From contig RPFO01000041.1 of NCBI GenBank assembly GCA_009746045.1, positions 3,937,954 to 4,001,953 of the forward strand: a DNA stretch of 64,000 bases, written 5' to 3'. The first letter of the stretch is position 1. Each line of letters begins with the position of its first letter. Source of the DNA: Mesostigma viride. Lineage: Eukaryota > Streptophyta > Mesostigmatophyceae > Mesostigmatales > Mesostigmataceae. The notes beneath the pieces were generated by a model. It was given only the letters and a program-made list of their open reading frames with translations. It made no database searches and was not told where the DNA came from. Of this stretch, positions 52,483-63,472 are shown one piece after another. Both the position numbers and the translations under genes were made by a program.

Positions 52483-53933
52483 TGCCACGACGGAGAACAG
52501 AACCCGACAACAGAGAGATAGAACCCGAGAACAGAGAGATAGAACTGGAAGACAACCACGAGCAAGGTGCACAGGTGCATGGTAGGGGTACACACGCACG
52601 TCCAAGTAGGGACAGGTGAAGTCGAGGCGAGACCTGCCGAAGGCTCACCACGACCTAGCGACCAGAGCCGCGGAGGCTCATCAGATGATGACAGTCTAGG
52701 AAATAGGGTGGACCGCGGGGGAGACAGGCATGGCCGTGAGATGCCCCAGGGGGAAGTCCAGCATCAGCTACCGCAGCCGCAGCAGCGACCGCAGCCGCAG
52801 CAGCAACCGCAGCAGCAGCAGCAACTACAGCAGCAGCAACAACTACAGCCGCTACCACAGTTGCCGCCGCGGTACCCTGATGAGCAGACCGGGCACGAGA
52901 ATGAAGGCACGCAGTACTACCGTTATCAGCAGCCAGCCACGGAGCGACCATCGCCTCCCTGGGCAGGGCGCGGCCGCTCCATGGGACCTCCGCCGGCCCC
53001 AATTGACACACCGGGACAGGCGTCGAGTGTCCTTTGGCAGTACTTCCCTACATACAACCCACGGTGTTGTGGAACTCCGACGACGAGGGTGAGGTCACCG
53101 GGGCAGATAGAGATTTCGGCGACTTGGTTATAGCCGCAGATGACGACGAGGGACCTGAGGCTCAGGGCCAGCCACCCGTCCTTCAACCGCCGCGGGCACG
53201 GTTAGGGGGTAGCAGAAGCGCTAACGCACACGACGAGGGGACATACGCACCAGTCCAGCGACCTGCCCCCCAACCGCAACGCTCTCGGGCGAATGACAGT
53301 GACATTGCCTACTCGCCCGCTGTCGCCAACAATCTGAATTTCGGCAGGGTGGCCCTGGATGACCCTGGGTACGAACACCCAGCGTCTGTACAAGTGCGGC
53401 GGACGCACGGTACGCCGGCCAGATCCGGATCTCTCCCCCGATCACAGCCCCCCACCTTCGGATCCATTGCTTATGGCATGGTCGGCGGACCCAAGCGAGC
53501 TACCGTGAAGGCCCCACCAATGCCAACTTTCAAGAATGTTCCCAAACTGCACGCGGACATGAGACCACGGGAGATTGACGAATGGGGACGCATGTGGCAA
53601 CAACAGTATACCGTCTGGTGTAACCACAATAGTTGGGAACTGGCCACTTGCGATCTCATCCCGCACGTCGTCAACACCTGCATGGACCCCTTGGTGGTGA
53701 GCATCCTGAATTGCGAGAGCATCGCATCTCAATCGTACCCGCACACCGTGGAGGAGCTGATGGATCAGGTGCGCCGCAAGCTGGTGCCCCCAGACGCTGT
53801 GATCCACGAGCGATTAGCCTTTGGCAAGCTACGCCAAGGGGCCACCCCGTACCGCGAGTTTCTATCCAAGTTTGAGTCCAGCGCTGCATACCTGACAGAC
53901 ATGACCTGGTATGAGTACAAGATCCGGTTGTAA
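52483..53933 (+). pseudogene. Gypsy element 3 gag fragment
   Basis: Begins MPRRRTEPDNREIEPENREI with an exact short repeat, changes frame near 52590, and continues through a Gln-rich tract (52755-52870). It changes frame again near 53035 and runs to a capsid-like domain: KLHADMRPREIDEWGRMW, DLIPHVVNTCMDPLVVSI, CESIASQSYPHTVEELMDQV, LVPPDAVIHERLAFGKL. The last part aligns with gag of gypsy element 1. It ends at 53933 with no zinc knuckle, protease or pol after it, so the element is truncated. Confidence 0.8.
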
Positions 53934-56900
53934 CATCCTAGCCCCGGCGTCTAACCTCGGGCCGAGGTAGCACCTAATTCAAATGTGAAAGATCTTTTCC
54001 TACTGGACAGGGGATGCAACGCCAATTTACAATATCGTCATTAATACAATTATTATCAATCATGCCAGGGTCGGCTTTACCTAAACGGGACAAGGTTGAA
54101 AAACTAATCACTCCCCAAGGGGAGGGTAGTGACGCTACTCCATAGCTGAGTATCAAGCGCGTGAGAAGGTTGGGCCACCTTCCTTGCTAATATTCCTTGC
54201 CGCCGGCTCTGTCTTGACCACACTTGACAGTGGGCCGACATGGGCCGTCGGGCGCAACCACACAAATAATACTAAGTACGTGGCACACACATGTATGTCC
54301 ACAATTCCCACTTGTCTTTTGGTCCTACTAAAAGGCGTCGGGCCATCCGGCCCTTAGCAAACATGGTACACACAATTAGGGACGCATTCGGCACAAGGGT
54401 GCATGCTGGCTGTTGTTGCCACGGTAGGTACTACACAGCGCAGGTGCTGACGATATACCTAAACCTGCCGGACGGTACCACATTGGTTCCGACCGGGTAC
54501 ATGCACAACCGGCTGCACCAAGTCGGTATCATGTATAACTTTCTGCACACTTGTCCAAATTCAGCGGAACCTGGGGCGATTGAACGGACGTAACAAACTC
54601 TACGTCCAAGCAGTTACGGCGGGAGCGTAACACAGTTTACTGTTGCGTTGGGATGCAACACTCCTCCCCCTCCTCCATGAGGTGGGAGCCGAAGGGAGGA
54701 ACCATGAACAACCCTATATCATGCAGGGGCTTTCAGACTTCAACCACGAGTACGGCCTTACAGGGATCAGCAGTCGCCAGAATAAACAGTTCGTGTGACT
54801 TGTTCGTCAGGGCGGGGGCCTGCCTGACTGGAACCTGTTTCAAACGGCGGGGACTCTCCTGATACTGATGGTATCAGGCCTCCATTGGTCAAGGCGTGGG
54901 GCGCACCACCTTACCGACTGGCTGCTTCTCCTTTGCAAGGTCATTCCCATGGCCTCTATCATCCCACTCCTGCATGGGTCCTATCTACCGGGACCCTTAC
55001 ACGAGTAAAAAAAAAGAATGGGTCCAGGTTGGCGTAAGGCCGGCTACCTACTCCGGGTCCTGAAGGTGGCAGCTCACATTCGACTCGAGTAGCCTAATAA
55101 CGTGCCCTCAACAAGTGAGGCACCACTTGAAGCTGGGAGATACAAATATGCTCAACAACATGAGGAATGAGCACTTTACAGCACGACCTCAGAGAAGCAA
55201 CTGGGTCTTTTCTCGATAAACAGGGACATGTGCAGCATGGCGTGACATGCTTAAAGTCACCGGCGACGCCGATCGATTCCACGTGGGCGGCGCAACGCAG
55301 AGGTGGTCGGAAAGACCACGGTCGCACGAAGATATGCCGCAAACAACCGACTTAAAAGTGTCGCCATACTAGACATCAGGATTCGATCACACCTTGGTAA
55401 CGTTCTCGGCATAGGGGCCCAAGAGAAAGGGTCATGGCGGCCGGACACTTCATACCTGAACGGCGTGATGACCATATGGGCGCCTCAGTGCGCCAACGCA
55501 CGACGGGGCGCAACAGTAGTCGGTGACCGAATGTCGAGGTGAAGGGGCGGCTACAGCCATTAAACGCCGATTGTCGTAGCAACGCAGGTTGAAGCAATCC
55601 GGTCAATGTCGCACCAACAATTGAAAAGGCGGCGAGGGGCTGCGACAACATGAAGTGCCGCCAATGTCTCCAGAGTCAGCACTCGCATTCGGAGAGGCAT
55701 GAGGACCGCGGCAGCATGAAATGCCGCCAACGAGGGCCGGTGTCGTTGCCCTACTAGAAGCATGGAGAGCCGAACACGAGGCAGATCAGCATGACGCTCG
55801 AGCAGAGACTCTTATGACGGGCGGATCTGCACGGGTCGCTGTAAAGATACCGAGGCGTCAGCTGTTCACAGCCGGCACGGGGGCTGGTCCATCGGAGACA
55901 GTGAGCTTGCAAGCAGGGGCCGTCGCGACGCGCGACTGCCTTGACTTCTCTTCGATCTCTGGACTGTCGCGGGCGCCATATGACAACGACGCGAGTAATA
56001 CCGCGGGAGGTGCCGATGCGCCACCACCCATCGGAGACGCGCCCGAGACTCAATTCAACGCATGGGGCGACTTCATCCACAACATGTTTGGACGGGGGCA
56101 CTGACGTCGGGGCAGCCATTGAAGCTGATCACATCTAGGCGCCACTGCAGGGGTCACTGCTACCGTCTGGTGGGTCGGGCATTGCTAGCAGCCGTCACGG
56201 CGACACGCGCACACCATGCTTGTTGACAATGTGAACGAGGCGATGTGGGCGCACACGACGAGGGCGAGCATCCCAACGACATGGGCCAAACCGGTCTGCT
56301 GTCGCACATTCCACCAATAATGAGGCAATGCCAAACGGGGCAAGTGACAGAGGCTGACGCAGCTAGGGTGCACGATGGATGGTAACAGGGCTCTAGCACA
56401 TGAGCCATTCATTGCGGCTCTACCAAAGGGGTTAGGCGATGTGCGGTCACTGTTCCATACGGTAGGCAGCTGGGCACCGGACCTTCTCCATGTCCACTGC
56501 CAGGCCATTAGCTTGCGTGGCTTAGAAATGTCGAATGCAGCCGCAAAATCGCCAGGAACCAACTGAAGTCACGTTCGGTAGCTGAAACATCGTGGTTGAT
56601 GTCGGACGTTCAGGTACCGACTGTCATTGATGCCACATCTGCAAGGTGGCTCGATGTGTAGTTGGGTCTGGGGAATTGCGGTCTGGTCTGTTGGTTGGTT
56701 GTTTTCCACAAGGGTAAGTACTGTAAGGAAACACTTCGATGGCATGTGCACTCAAGACGTATAGGCCAACCCAAAAGACACACCCACAAGGATCACGACT
56801 ATCATGGGTCCTTTGGCAGCCATAACACAGTCCTCTACCATCCATATGGCATGTGAGGCTCGATCACTCCCTGCAGAGAGTTTTTAGCAACCATCCAAAA

Positions 56901-57708
56901 CATGCACACTGTTCACGAATGATTCCACGTGCAGGTAAGGCAAACTAACCATTGCCGTGACATTGATGTATCAAGGAGACAACATGGATGTTCATACTGT
57001 ACCTAAGTCCAGAGCGAAGATTGTGAACAAGCATTTCCAAAAGTCACTAGTGCAAGCAAAATTTAAACCTATTCAACTCAATTAGAGTGCGCACAACCAG
57101 GTATTAAGTCTATCTGCCAATGCACTAAGACCGTCTTTCCAAGAGCTCTCCTCCCCCCCTATCAGATCATAGCGCCCACGCTATATGGGATGCACGAAGG
57201 TGTCCCAAGAGTATTGGCTAGGCCGGGAAGGATGTGGAGGCGCATGAATCCATGGGAGGGATAGATAGCGGACCCGAGCAAGGTTGGCCATAGTTAGCAT
57301 CGCGCGGTGAGGAAAACGAGATTCCTAGTTGGGTAATGCTTCAGAAGAGATCCAAGTCATGGATGTGACGGGTGGCATCTGAAAACTGCGGGTACAAGGG
57401 TCATTGATGTGACAGGTTGCAGCTGAAAACTGCAAGTACAAGGGTCATTGGTTTGGTAGGTTGCCATGCCCGGGCTATAGGACCGGTCACTGTTACAATA
57501 CAAGCATCCGGGGGTTCATGTACCATATCCTCACACTCATAACGGGCTATCATGAGAAGGAAGAATGGTACCACCCACATCAACATTAAGAGTCTCTGTG
57601 CCCGACTTGGGGTACATGTCCAAGCAGGAGAGGTGTCAAACACGGTATATATGGTATTATTATGCTAGCAAAACTGCTAGCGAGGGCGGCCTTTAGGAAG
57701 GAATGTAA
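53932..57708. other. 3.8 kb without a recognisable gene
   Basis: Starts with TGTAACATCCTAGCCCCGGC, which looks like the first bases of a plant-type LTR abutting the gag fragment; no second copy is seen. AAATGTGAAAGATCTTTTCC at about 53980 resembles a stretch of the gypsy element 2 LTR (21346). Many short frames exist but none shows a domain, codon continuity or splice structure I can defend. A poly(A) run lies at 55008-55016. Confidence 0.5.
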
Positions 57709-59493
57709 AATCGGTGTTCTCTGAACGTAGTTTCTTTATAACAGATGAGAATGAACGCCGCTATGTGAGTGGTACTACGGGACGGTGGGCCTTGGGCTGG
57801 ACCGGTTCCATGAGTTAGAATTAGTTGGCCAGTTTTGTATGGCCATTTCTAGTTCGTTAAGTTAAGTAGCAATTAAGTTACTGTTGCTGACGGCTCATGA
57901 GGCGAGCCCGGGCTACGCCGCCCTAAAGTGCCATTTGCACGATGTTCTAGGTCTCTTTTTCTTGTAATCGGATGTATGGGGTATGGGTATGGCGGATTAC
58001 AAGAAATTTAATGCTGCCCTAATCGCGTCAGCCTTTTGGCTGGCGGTGGCCGATTAGAGATGGCGCGTGACTGACATAGCTTGAACAGTCACGTGAAGTC
58101 CTGTGAAAAAGAAATTAAAATTACCCTCGTCGGTTTTCTCCCCGCAGCTGGGTTCTTGGCCGACGAGAGACTATAAAATACTTCGCGTTTGCCTGCGCGT
58201 GGCACCTATACGGAACTCTGAAACCATGAGTAAGATTTCCGTGCCACGCTGCAGTGCCTACCGCTTTGCTGCGGAATGTCGCAGCAGGGTTGCAGTTCCT
58301 GACTGCTGACTGCCGAAGGAAGGGTGGTCGGGTTACTTTTAGTGGGCATTGTGATGGACGACAAGTCTGTCGGCCCTCGCGTAAGTAGAAAAATATTTAC
58401 CAGCATCCGCTCTTATGGGTGCGTGAGGTCTCGGGAATGTGGTGGGGACGAATTCCGGAATTATGCAATATTTCGATTCAGACCGAGACTTAAGGGGCCA
58501 GTTTAACAGACGGACCTGGGCCGGGCAGGACCAAATATTTTGGCCGGCCCAGTTGCGCTTGCGCTTTATCGGCCGCTGGGGTGTGTGATGAGAGCCTGCT
58601 CATCAACTAAAACCTGAAATATGGAAAGTTACTCCCCAGGTGACAACGTTGACAGTAATCGAGATATGGTGGCATCGGGTGACGTCCTACAAGTTGTCGT
58701 CACGTTAGGGCGGCACTGGCCTTTGAGGGAGGTCCGTGATCGTTAAACGAGGCGTCTTCTTCCTTGTCTTTGCGTGCACATTCAACACCCTCTTTTACTG
58801 GCCGAGGGTGGAAGGCTGGGGGGGCCCTGCGAAGGGTTATCGTGCATGAGGCTCGCTACAGCCGCCGGCGATTGTAATGGTCGTGACCGTTGCGGCAGGG
58901 CAGCCTCGAGAGCCACTGAGCGAAAGTGGTTGGCGGAGCTTTGGAGATAAAGCACCAGGAAAGGGGGGTTGGGTAACGAGAACTACAATCAATCATGAAA
59001 TGGGTGCAGCGTGGCAGGCTCACTCATGGGTTCTGTAATTGCCCACTTATTGTTTTAATCAAATGTTGGTGCATTGGTAATAGTGGGAATAGAATCGGTG
59101 TTCTCTGAACGTAGTTTCTTTATAACAGATGAGAATGAACGCCGCTATGTGAGTGGTACTACGGGACGGTGGGCCTTGGGCTGGACCGGTTCCATGAGTT
59201 AGAATTAGTTGGCCAGTTTTGTATGGCCATTTCTAGTTAGCAATTAAGTTACTGTTGCTGACGGCTCATGAGGCGAGCCCGGGCTACGCCGCCCTAAAGT
59301 GCCATTTGCACGATGTTCTAGGTCTCTTTTTCTTGTCCCCCCCCCCCTCCCTCTTCTTGTGTTTGTTTCTAGGGTAACGAGAACTACAATAAATCATGAA
59401 ATGGGTGCAGCGTGGCAGGCTCACTCATGGGTTCTGTAATTGCCCACTTATTGTTTTAATCAAATGTTGGTGGATTGGTAATAGTGGGAATAG
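57709..59493 (+). mobile_element. SDR-3: split-direct-repeat element
   Basis: A1 57709-57965 (257 bp), internal 57966-58970, B1 58971-59092 (122 bp), A2 59093-59336 (244 bp), linker 59337-59371, B2 59372-59493 (122 bp). A2 lacks 13 bases present in A1 (TTCGTTAAGTTAAGTAGC region). A starts with GTTC-TCT-GAAC. B1 and B2 differ at very few positions (CAATCAATC/CAATAAATC, GCATTGG/GGATTGG). No target duplication: only AA is shared at the outer and inner junctions. The internal region has no recognisable coding capacity. Confidence 0.85.
59337..59371 (+). other. SDR-3 A2/B2 linker: C-run and acceptor-like tail
   Basis: Eleven C, then TCCCTCTTCTTGTGTTTGTT and TCTAG directly before B2 (GGGTAACG). 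The complement is a G11 run able to form a G-quadruplex. The tail resembles a polypyrimidine tract with a 3' splice site. Confidence 0.7.
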
Positions 59494-59527
59494 AACGAAA
59501 CATTTATTAAGCATCCATGAAACATTC

Positions 59528-59725
59528 AATCCATTTCTGGCCTTGCCTTGCTTTGCATGCATCACCACAAAACATCAAATTTATTACAATATGTGTGCTA
59601 GCTCTATACGGTGGAATAACACAGACATGTCTACCAGATGGCAACACGGCCATCTGTATGCTAGGGTGAGCACACTATGTGAATGTGCAGGGCCAGCCCA
59701 CAGCAGCTGTGCCCCTGCTCTACCC
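59528..59725 (-). repeat. B2 of the DIRS-like element
   Basis: 198 bp, same as 59956-60153. Contains GTAATAAATTTGATG, a poly(A)-signal-like site near the A2-proximal end. Confidence 0.85.
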
Positions 59726-59752
59726 CTTTTGCCAGGGTGGGTGGGTGGGAGG
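59726..59752 (-). other. A2/B2 linker of the DIRS-like element: G-quadruplex/i-motif
   Basis: Plus strand GGGTGGGTGGGTGGG followed by AGG; element sense CCCACCCACCCACCC, identical to SDR-1 and SDR-2. Confidence 0.8.
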
Positions 59753-59955
59753 CAAAAGAAACAACCTGCTTCCCTAGAATGGAAGCCCACCCTTTATAGC
59801 AACCACCTCTCCAGCCAACCCCTACCTGGGTGGCTGGGGTACGGGTGCCAGCACAAAAAATATTTTTTCTAAAATTATTTTTTCTTTTGGTGCTATACGG
59901 CGTTGCATTCTCCGCTCAGCAGGTTAGTCATAGATAAAATGAGCATAGCTCACCA
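59753..59955 (-). repeat. A2 of the DIRS-like element
   Basis: Begins on the minus strand with TGAGC-TAT-GCTCA (59952-59940). Its pair A1 is outside the window, so the extent is inferred from position between B1 and the linker. Confidence 0.65.
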
Positions 59956-60153
59956 AATCCATTTCTGGCCTTGCCTTGCTTTGCATGCATCACCACAAAA
60001 CATCAAATTTATTACAATATGTGTGCTAGCTCTATACGGTGGAATAACACAGACATGTCTACCAGATGGCAACACGGCCATCTGTATGCTAGGGTGAGCA
60101 CACTATGTGAATGTGCAGGGCCAGCCCACAGCAGCTGTGCCCCTGCTCTACCC
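59956..60153 (-). repeat. B1 of the DIRS-like element
   Basis: 198 bp, identical by eye to B2. Directly follows the recombinase end region in element orientation. Confidence 0.85.
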
Positions 60154-60348
60154 ACATCTCCTTACATGGCTAACAGCCGAAAATACGTAGGACATGCAAA
60201 AAAGAAAACTTAAACTACCTAGCTATGGGGGTACTTTGTCCCAACCCAGGTTCACCCTCGGGTTAGTTAAACCATTTCCCCCCTGACCTCCCACACAAGG
60301 GTGAGGTCAGTTGATAGCTAAAAGACGAGAGATAAAAACAGGAGGACG

Positions 60349-61280
60349 TCAAAACTCGACGCCACCGAAGTGGCGCCGGAAAGCCGCTGGGTCAAAACCC
60401 AGGGCCTGAGCCCAGAGGGCGGGTGGGATGTCGCGCCCCAGGAGGCTGCGGTGGAGGCCAATGTAGCGCGTGACCGAGAGGGCCGAAGCCCACCGGCCGC
60501 GCAGCTGGATGGCCTCCGGCGACTCGCCAGCGATGGCGTCGTGCGTCGCCCCCCCATGCCGGAGGCTGTGAAAAGAAAACATCCCTGGGATGCCCATGCG
60601 GGCCTGCACAGCCTCCCACTGCTGCCTAGCCTGGCTGTACGTTAAGCCCGAAAGAGGAGTGCATCCGGGGGCTGGCCAGCCGTCAGACGTCGCAGGAGCC
60701 ACAAAGAAAGTGGATCCCGGACGAGGACGTGCTGGGCCGCCCCCTGCGCAGTTTTGGGGTTGCGCAGCACAAGGGCACCGACCATGGGCCCTGGCTCGAG
60801 AAGGGGGTGGCCGGGATGAGCCACATCCCGAACCCGCAGCCCTAGCGCCTCGCTAATGCGTAAATACTGCTGGAAAGCAATAATAATCAACGCACTCAAA
60901 TGCACCTGTCGACGTGAAACTAGCAACAGGGCAGTGAAATAGCAAAGGCGCCAGGGCATAGGCGGAGGGCTGACAGCCGGAACAAGCCGCTGCCAACCTG
61001 CTAGCAGGCGGTCCGCCAGTACCCAATTCCGAACAATGTCGGGGTAGTACAGGTGCAGACAGGCCTTGGCATGCTGGCATAAGGTACGCCCCCGCCCGCC
61101 TCTGGCATGGTAGACAGCAGAAATCCACTCACAGAAAATGGCTTCCGCGTCAGCTGGGTCGACAGGGCCAGGTGGCGCCCACGCCACGTAGACAGCCGCC
61201 GCACGCCGGTACGCTGGCAAGGTAGACACAGGGTTGACTGTGCCCTCCAAAAGTGCCAAGTCCCGAGGGCGTCGCGCCCC
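60349..61280 (-). pseudogene. Tyrosine recombinase of the DIRS-like element
   Basis: N-terminal SAM-like helical region (CQHAKACLHLYYPDIVRNWV), first catalytic Arg in QYLRISEALGLRVRDV (near 60859), candidate Lys in LRNPKTAQG. A frame change near 60655 leads to FSFHSLRHGGATHDAIAGES (His-x-x-Arg, near 60565) and LRGRWASALSVTRYIG (Trp and nucleophile Tyr near 60465). The R-K-HxxR-W/H-Y set is complete across two frames. The family integrates circular cDNA without target duplication. One frameshift separates the halves. Confidence 0.88.
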
Positions 61281-61283
61281 CTC

Positions 61284-61310
61284 AGGCCCAGGGTTGGGAT
61301 GCACGTCACC
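61284..61310 (-). other. 2A-like GDVHPNPGP motif between RNase H and recombinase
   Basis: Residues CGDVHPNPGPEG lie exactly between the last RNase H motif (HNPADKASRRG) and the recombinase. The NPGP core matches 2A ribosome-skipping peptides; the usual Glu two residues before Asn is His here. If active it would release the recombinase from RT-RNase H. Confidence 0.55.
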
Positions 61311-62103
61311 ACACCGGGTCAAGTCAGGAATCCAAGCGCCACGCCGACTGGCCTTGTCAGCTGGGTTGTGGTCGGTAGCCACCCAGACCCAGTGGCTCTG
61401 CATGTCGCCAGCCAGTGACAGAGCGCAGTAGCGCCGAACCAGCTGGTTGAGGCGGTAGGAAGACGACCGCCCTCTGACAAACGCCCCCACCACAGCACTG
61501 GAGTCTACGAGCCGGACGACTCGCTTACCTCGACACGCCTTGGTCCGGCACGACCACTCGACCCCCTGTGTCGCAGCAATCGCCTCCTTGACGTTGATGT
61601 GGTTAGGCTGCCCCCGCCACCGGTAGGACAGTGCCGTACGCCAGTGGCCACTATCCAGCAGGCTGTAGTCCCCCTCCTCCATGCGCTCCAGGTCCCAGTC
61701 CTCCCCAGACGTTAAAGCTGTCGTCCGCCACCCCCGCGCTTCGCGCCGGGTCGCCAGCCGGGCACAATCGGCCCCAGGCAGGTCCCTGTAGACCACCCCA
61801 CCGCCGGAGCCGCTCGCATCACTTGCGACGACCCGGTCAGAAAGGGGCCGGGCCCTGGCCGCCCTCAAAAAGGGGGCCAGGTCGATCGCCGCCTGAAGCT
61901 CCTGGCGGGCCCCCGCAGGGAGGCGCCAGCGGCGCCCAGGCAGGGAGGCATTCATGGCTGCTAGCAGCCGGTACGTCTCAGACCACACCGAAAGCATGGG
62001 GCGGCACAGCAGATGCATCCACACCCACTTCCCAAGCACAGAACTAAGTTCGCGGTAGTATGTAAACCCGCGATCTAAGATTCTATGAGTAGCGCGATAA
62101 CTG
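61311..62103 (-). CDS. RT thumb/connection and RNase H of the DIRS-like element
   Basis: Continues from RT with ILDRGFTYYREL, LGKWVWMHLLCRPMLSVWSE, typical of the DIRS RT-to-RNase H connector. RNase H motifs: VVASDASGSGGGVVY (Asp), NHINVKEAIAA (Glu), VRLVDSSAVVG (Asp), ATDHNPADKASRR (Asp). The reading frame is open through to the recombinase; the listed first codon is not a start because this is part of a polyprotein. Confidence 0.85.
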
Positions 62104-63300
62104 CCACCACACGCTCAGGAACAGGCACCACGTCACCATCTCTTTGGTGAATGACCCCACCGCCTGCACACCAGTCTGCTCTGCTGTCGCCCGTACCACC
62201 TTGTCAGACTTCTGCACCAGCCCAACAGCGGCGTAGGCAGCCTGAACACGATCTAGCTGCTGATTCACCCCATCCACCGACGCACAGTGGGTGAAATGGA
62301 GGTCATCGATCGTCACAGCATGCATACCTTCCAGATCCTGCCGAGATTCGAAGCACGGCGAGGGCGCCAAGGGCGCAGCAGGGTCCTCCTCCAGCCTCAG
62401 CCGGACGGTCTCCCCCGCCTCGTTGGCCTCCGCCACCAGGATCAGCGCGGACATGTTGATGCTCAGCCCACGACTAGCCTCCAACGGCGGCTTGGGGCCA
62501 CAGCGGTACAACACAGACTGATGCACACACTGGGCCACGGCGACGGCCAGCTTGTTGCCCATTGGCCAGCACAACATCCACGGCCACACCTTCCGACGAG
62601 CCCCACTCAGGCCCACCAGATCCGACCACACCGGCATCCACGCACAGTACCGCCGCATCCAAACTGGCAGGCGGAGTCTGTTGTAGTACGAATCCAAATC
62701 TGATACGCCCCCAAAAACATCCTCCCCAGCGCGCGTGGGCAAATCGCAAATCACGCCAAGGTGTGGTAAAAAAGCGGGCATAGGATCTGGTAGTGGCATG
62801 TTGCCACGCCGGTTGTCCACAATCAGCCGTATACGGCCGTCGGGCTTTCCGACCCCAAAAGTACCGTTCACCATAGGCGGCTCCTCCTCAAAAAATCCAC
62901 CCAAAATCCCCCTCTCCACACACACCGTGCAAACCCGCGCGAACTCCTCCATGCTACACCCCCGCGAGATCCGCATCGACTTCTGCAAGATCCGCTCTGC
63001 TGGGCTCAGCGTCCGTACCATCCTACTCTCATCATTCAAAATTGCTCCCCAAGAGGGGGGTAGTAAGTTCAGCACATCCACTTGGCCACCTTCCCCCGGA
63101 CCAGGCAAGGCCAAGCGTGCGGCCACTAACGGTTCGTAAGGGGCTCCTTCAGCATATTCACCCCCATCCACTACAGATCCTGCCATTGCCGCTACGGAAC
63201 CACCGTTCCGGCGGACAAAGGACCTGCAAGCATCATCGATCCCATCTAGGGCCGCCTGCTGCAGAGGCCCGGGCACACGGGCTGAATCTACAGCAGGCGG
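62083..63300 (-). CDS. Reverse transcriptase of the DIRS-like element
   Basis: Nearly 400 open residues. N-terminal region (ALDGIDDACRSFVRR), then FGVGKPDGRIRLIVDNRRGN, SDLDSYYNRLRLPVWM (catalytic Asp of motif A), WPMGNKLAVAVAQ (motif B) and HAVTIDDLHFTHC (catalytic Asp pair of motif C), followed by GLVQKSDKVVRAT. The order and spacing match DIRS/Ngaro RTs rather than gypsy. The frame is lost near 62090 and resumes in the next frame. A run of ten G (63309-63318, C on plus) lies just upstream, at the change from the gag frame. Confidence 0.85.
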   Translation of the reverse strand, partial: PPAVDSARVPGPLQQAALDGIDDACRSFVRRNGGSVAAMAGSVVDGGEYAEGAPYEPLVAARLALPGPGEGGQVDVLNLLPPSWGAILNDESRMVRTLSPAERILQKSMRISRGCSMEEFARVCTVCVERGILGGFFEEEPPMVNGTFGVGKPDGRIRLIVDNRRGNMPLPDPMPAFLPHLGVICDLPTRAGEDVFGGVSDLDSYYNRLRLPVWMRRYCAWMPVWSDLVGLSGARRKVWPWMLCWPMGNKLAVAVAQCVHQSVLYRCGPKPPLEASRGLSINMSALILVAEANEAGETVRLRLEEDPAAPLAPSPCFESRQDLEGMHAVTIDDLHFTHCASVDGVNQQLDRVQAAYAAVGLVQKSDKVVRATAEQTGVQAVGSFTKEMVTWCLFLSVWWQLSRYS

Positions 63301-63472
63301 GTCTCGCCCCCCCCCCCCATCCAGTTTAACGCCCTAACCGTCTGACAGGCTAGTGTGCGAGCATTAAAAGCCCGACTCATCCTATCGCGCCTACGGCCTG
63401 AGCGTACCTGCTGCCACCAGTCACGAGGTGGCAGGGGTGCTGGAAGAGGTAGTGGAAGAAGGCACCGCTCCC

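Noticed and set aside
54291-56570. Numerous 60-130-residue frames on both strands
   Set aside because: No domain, splice structure or mutual support; lengths are as expected by chance in GC-moderate DNA.
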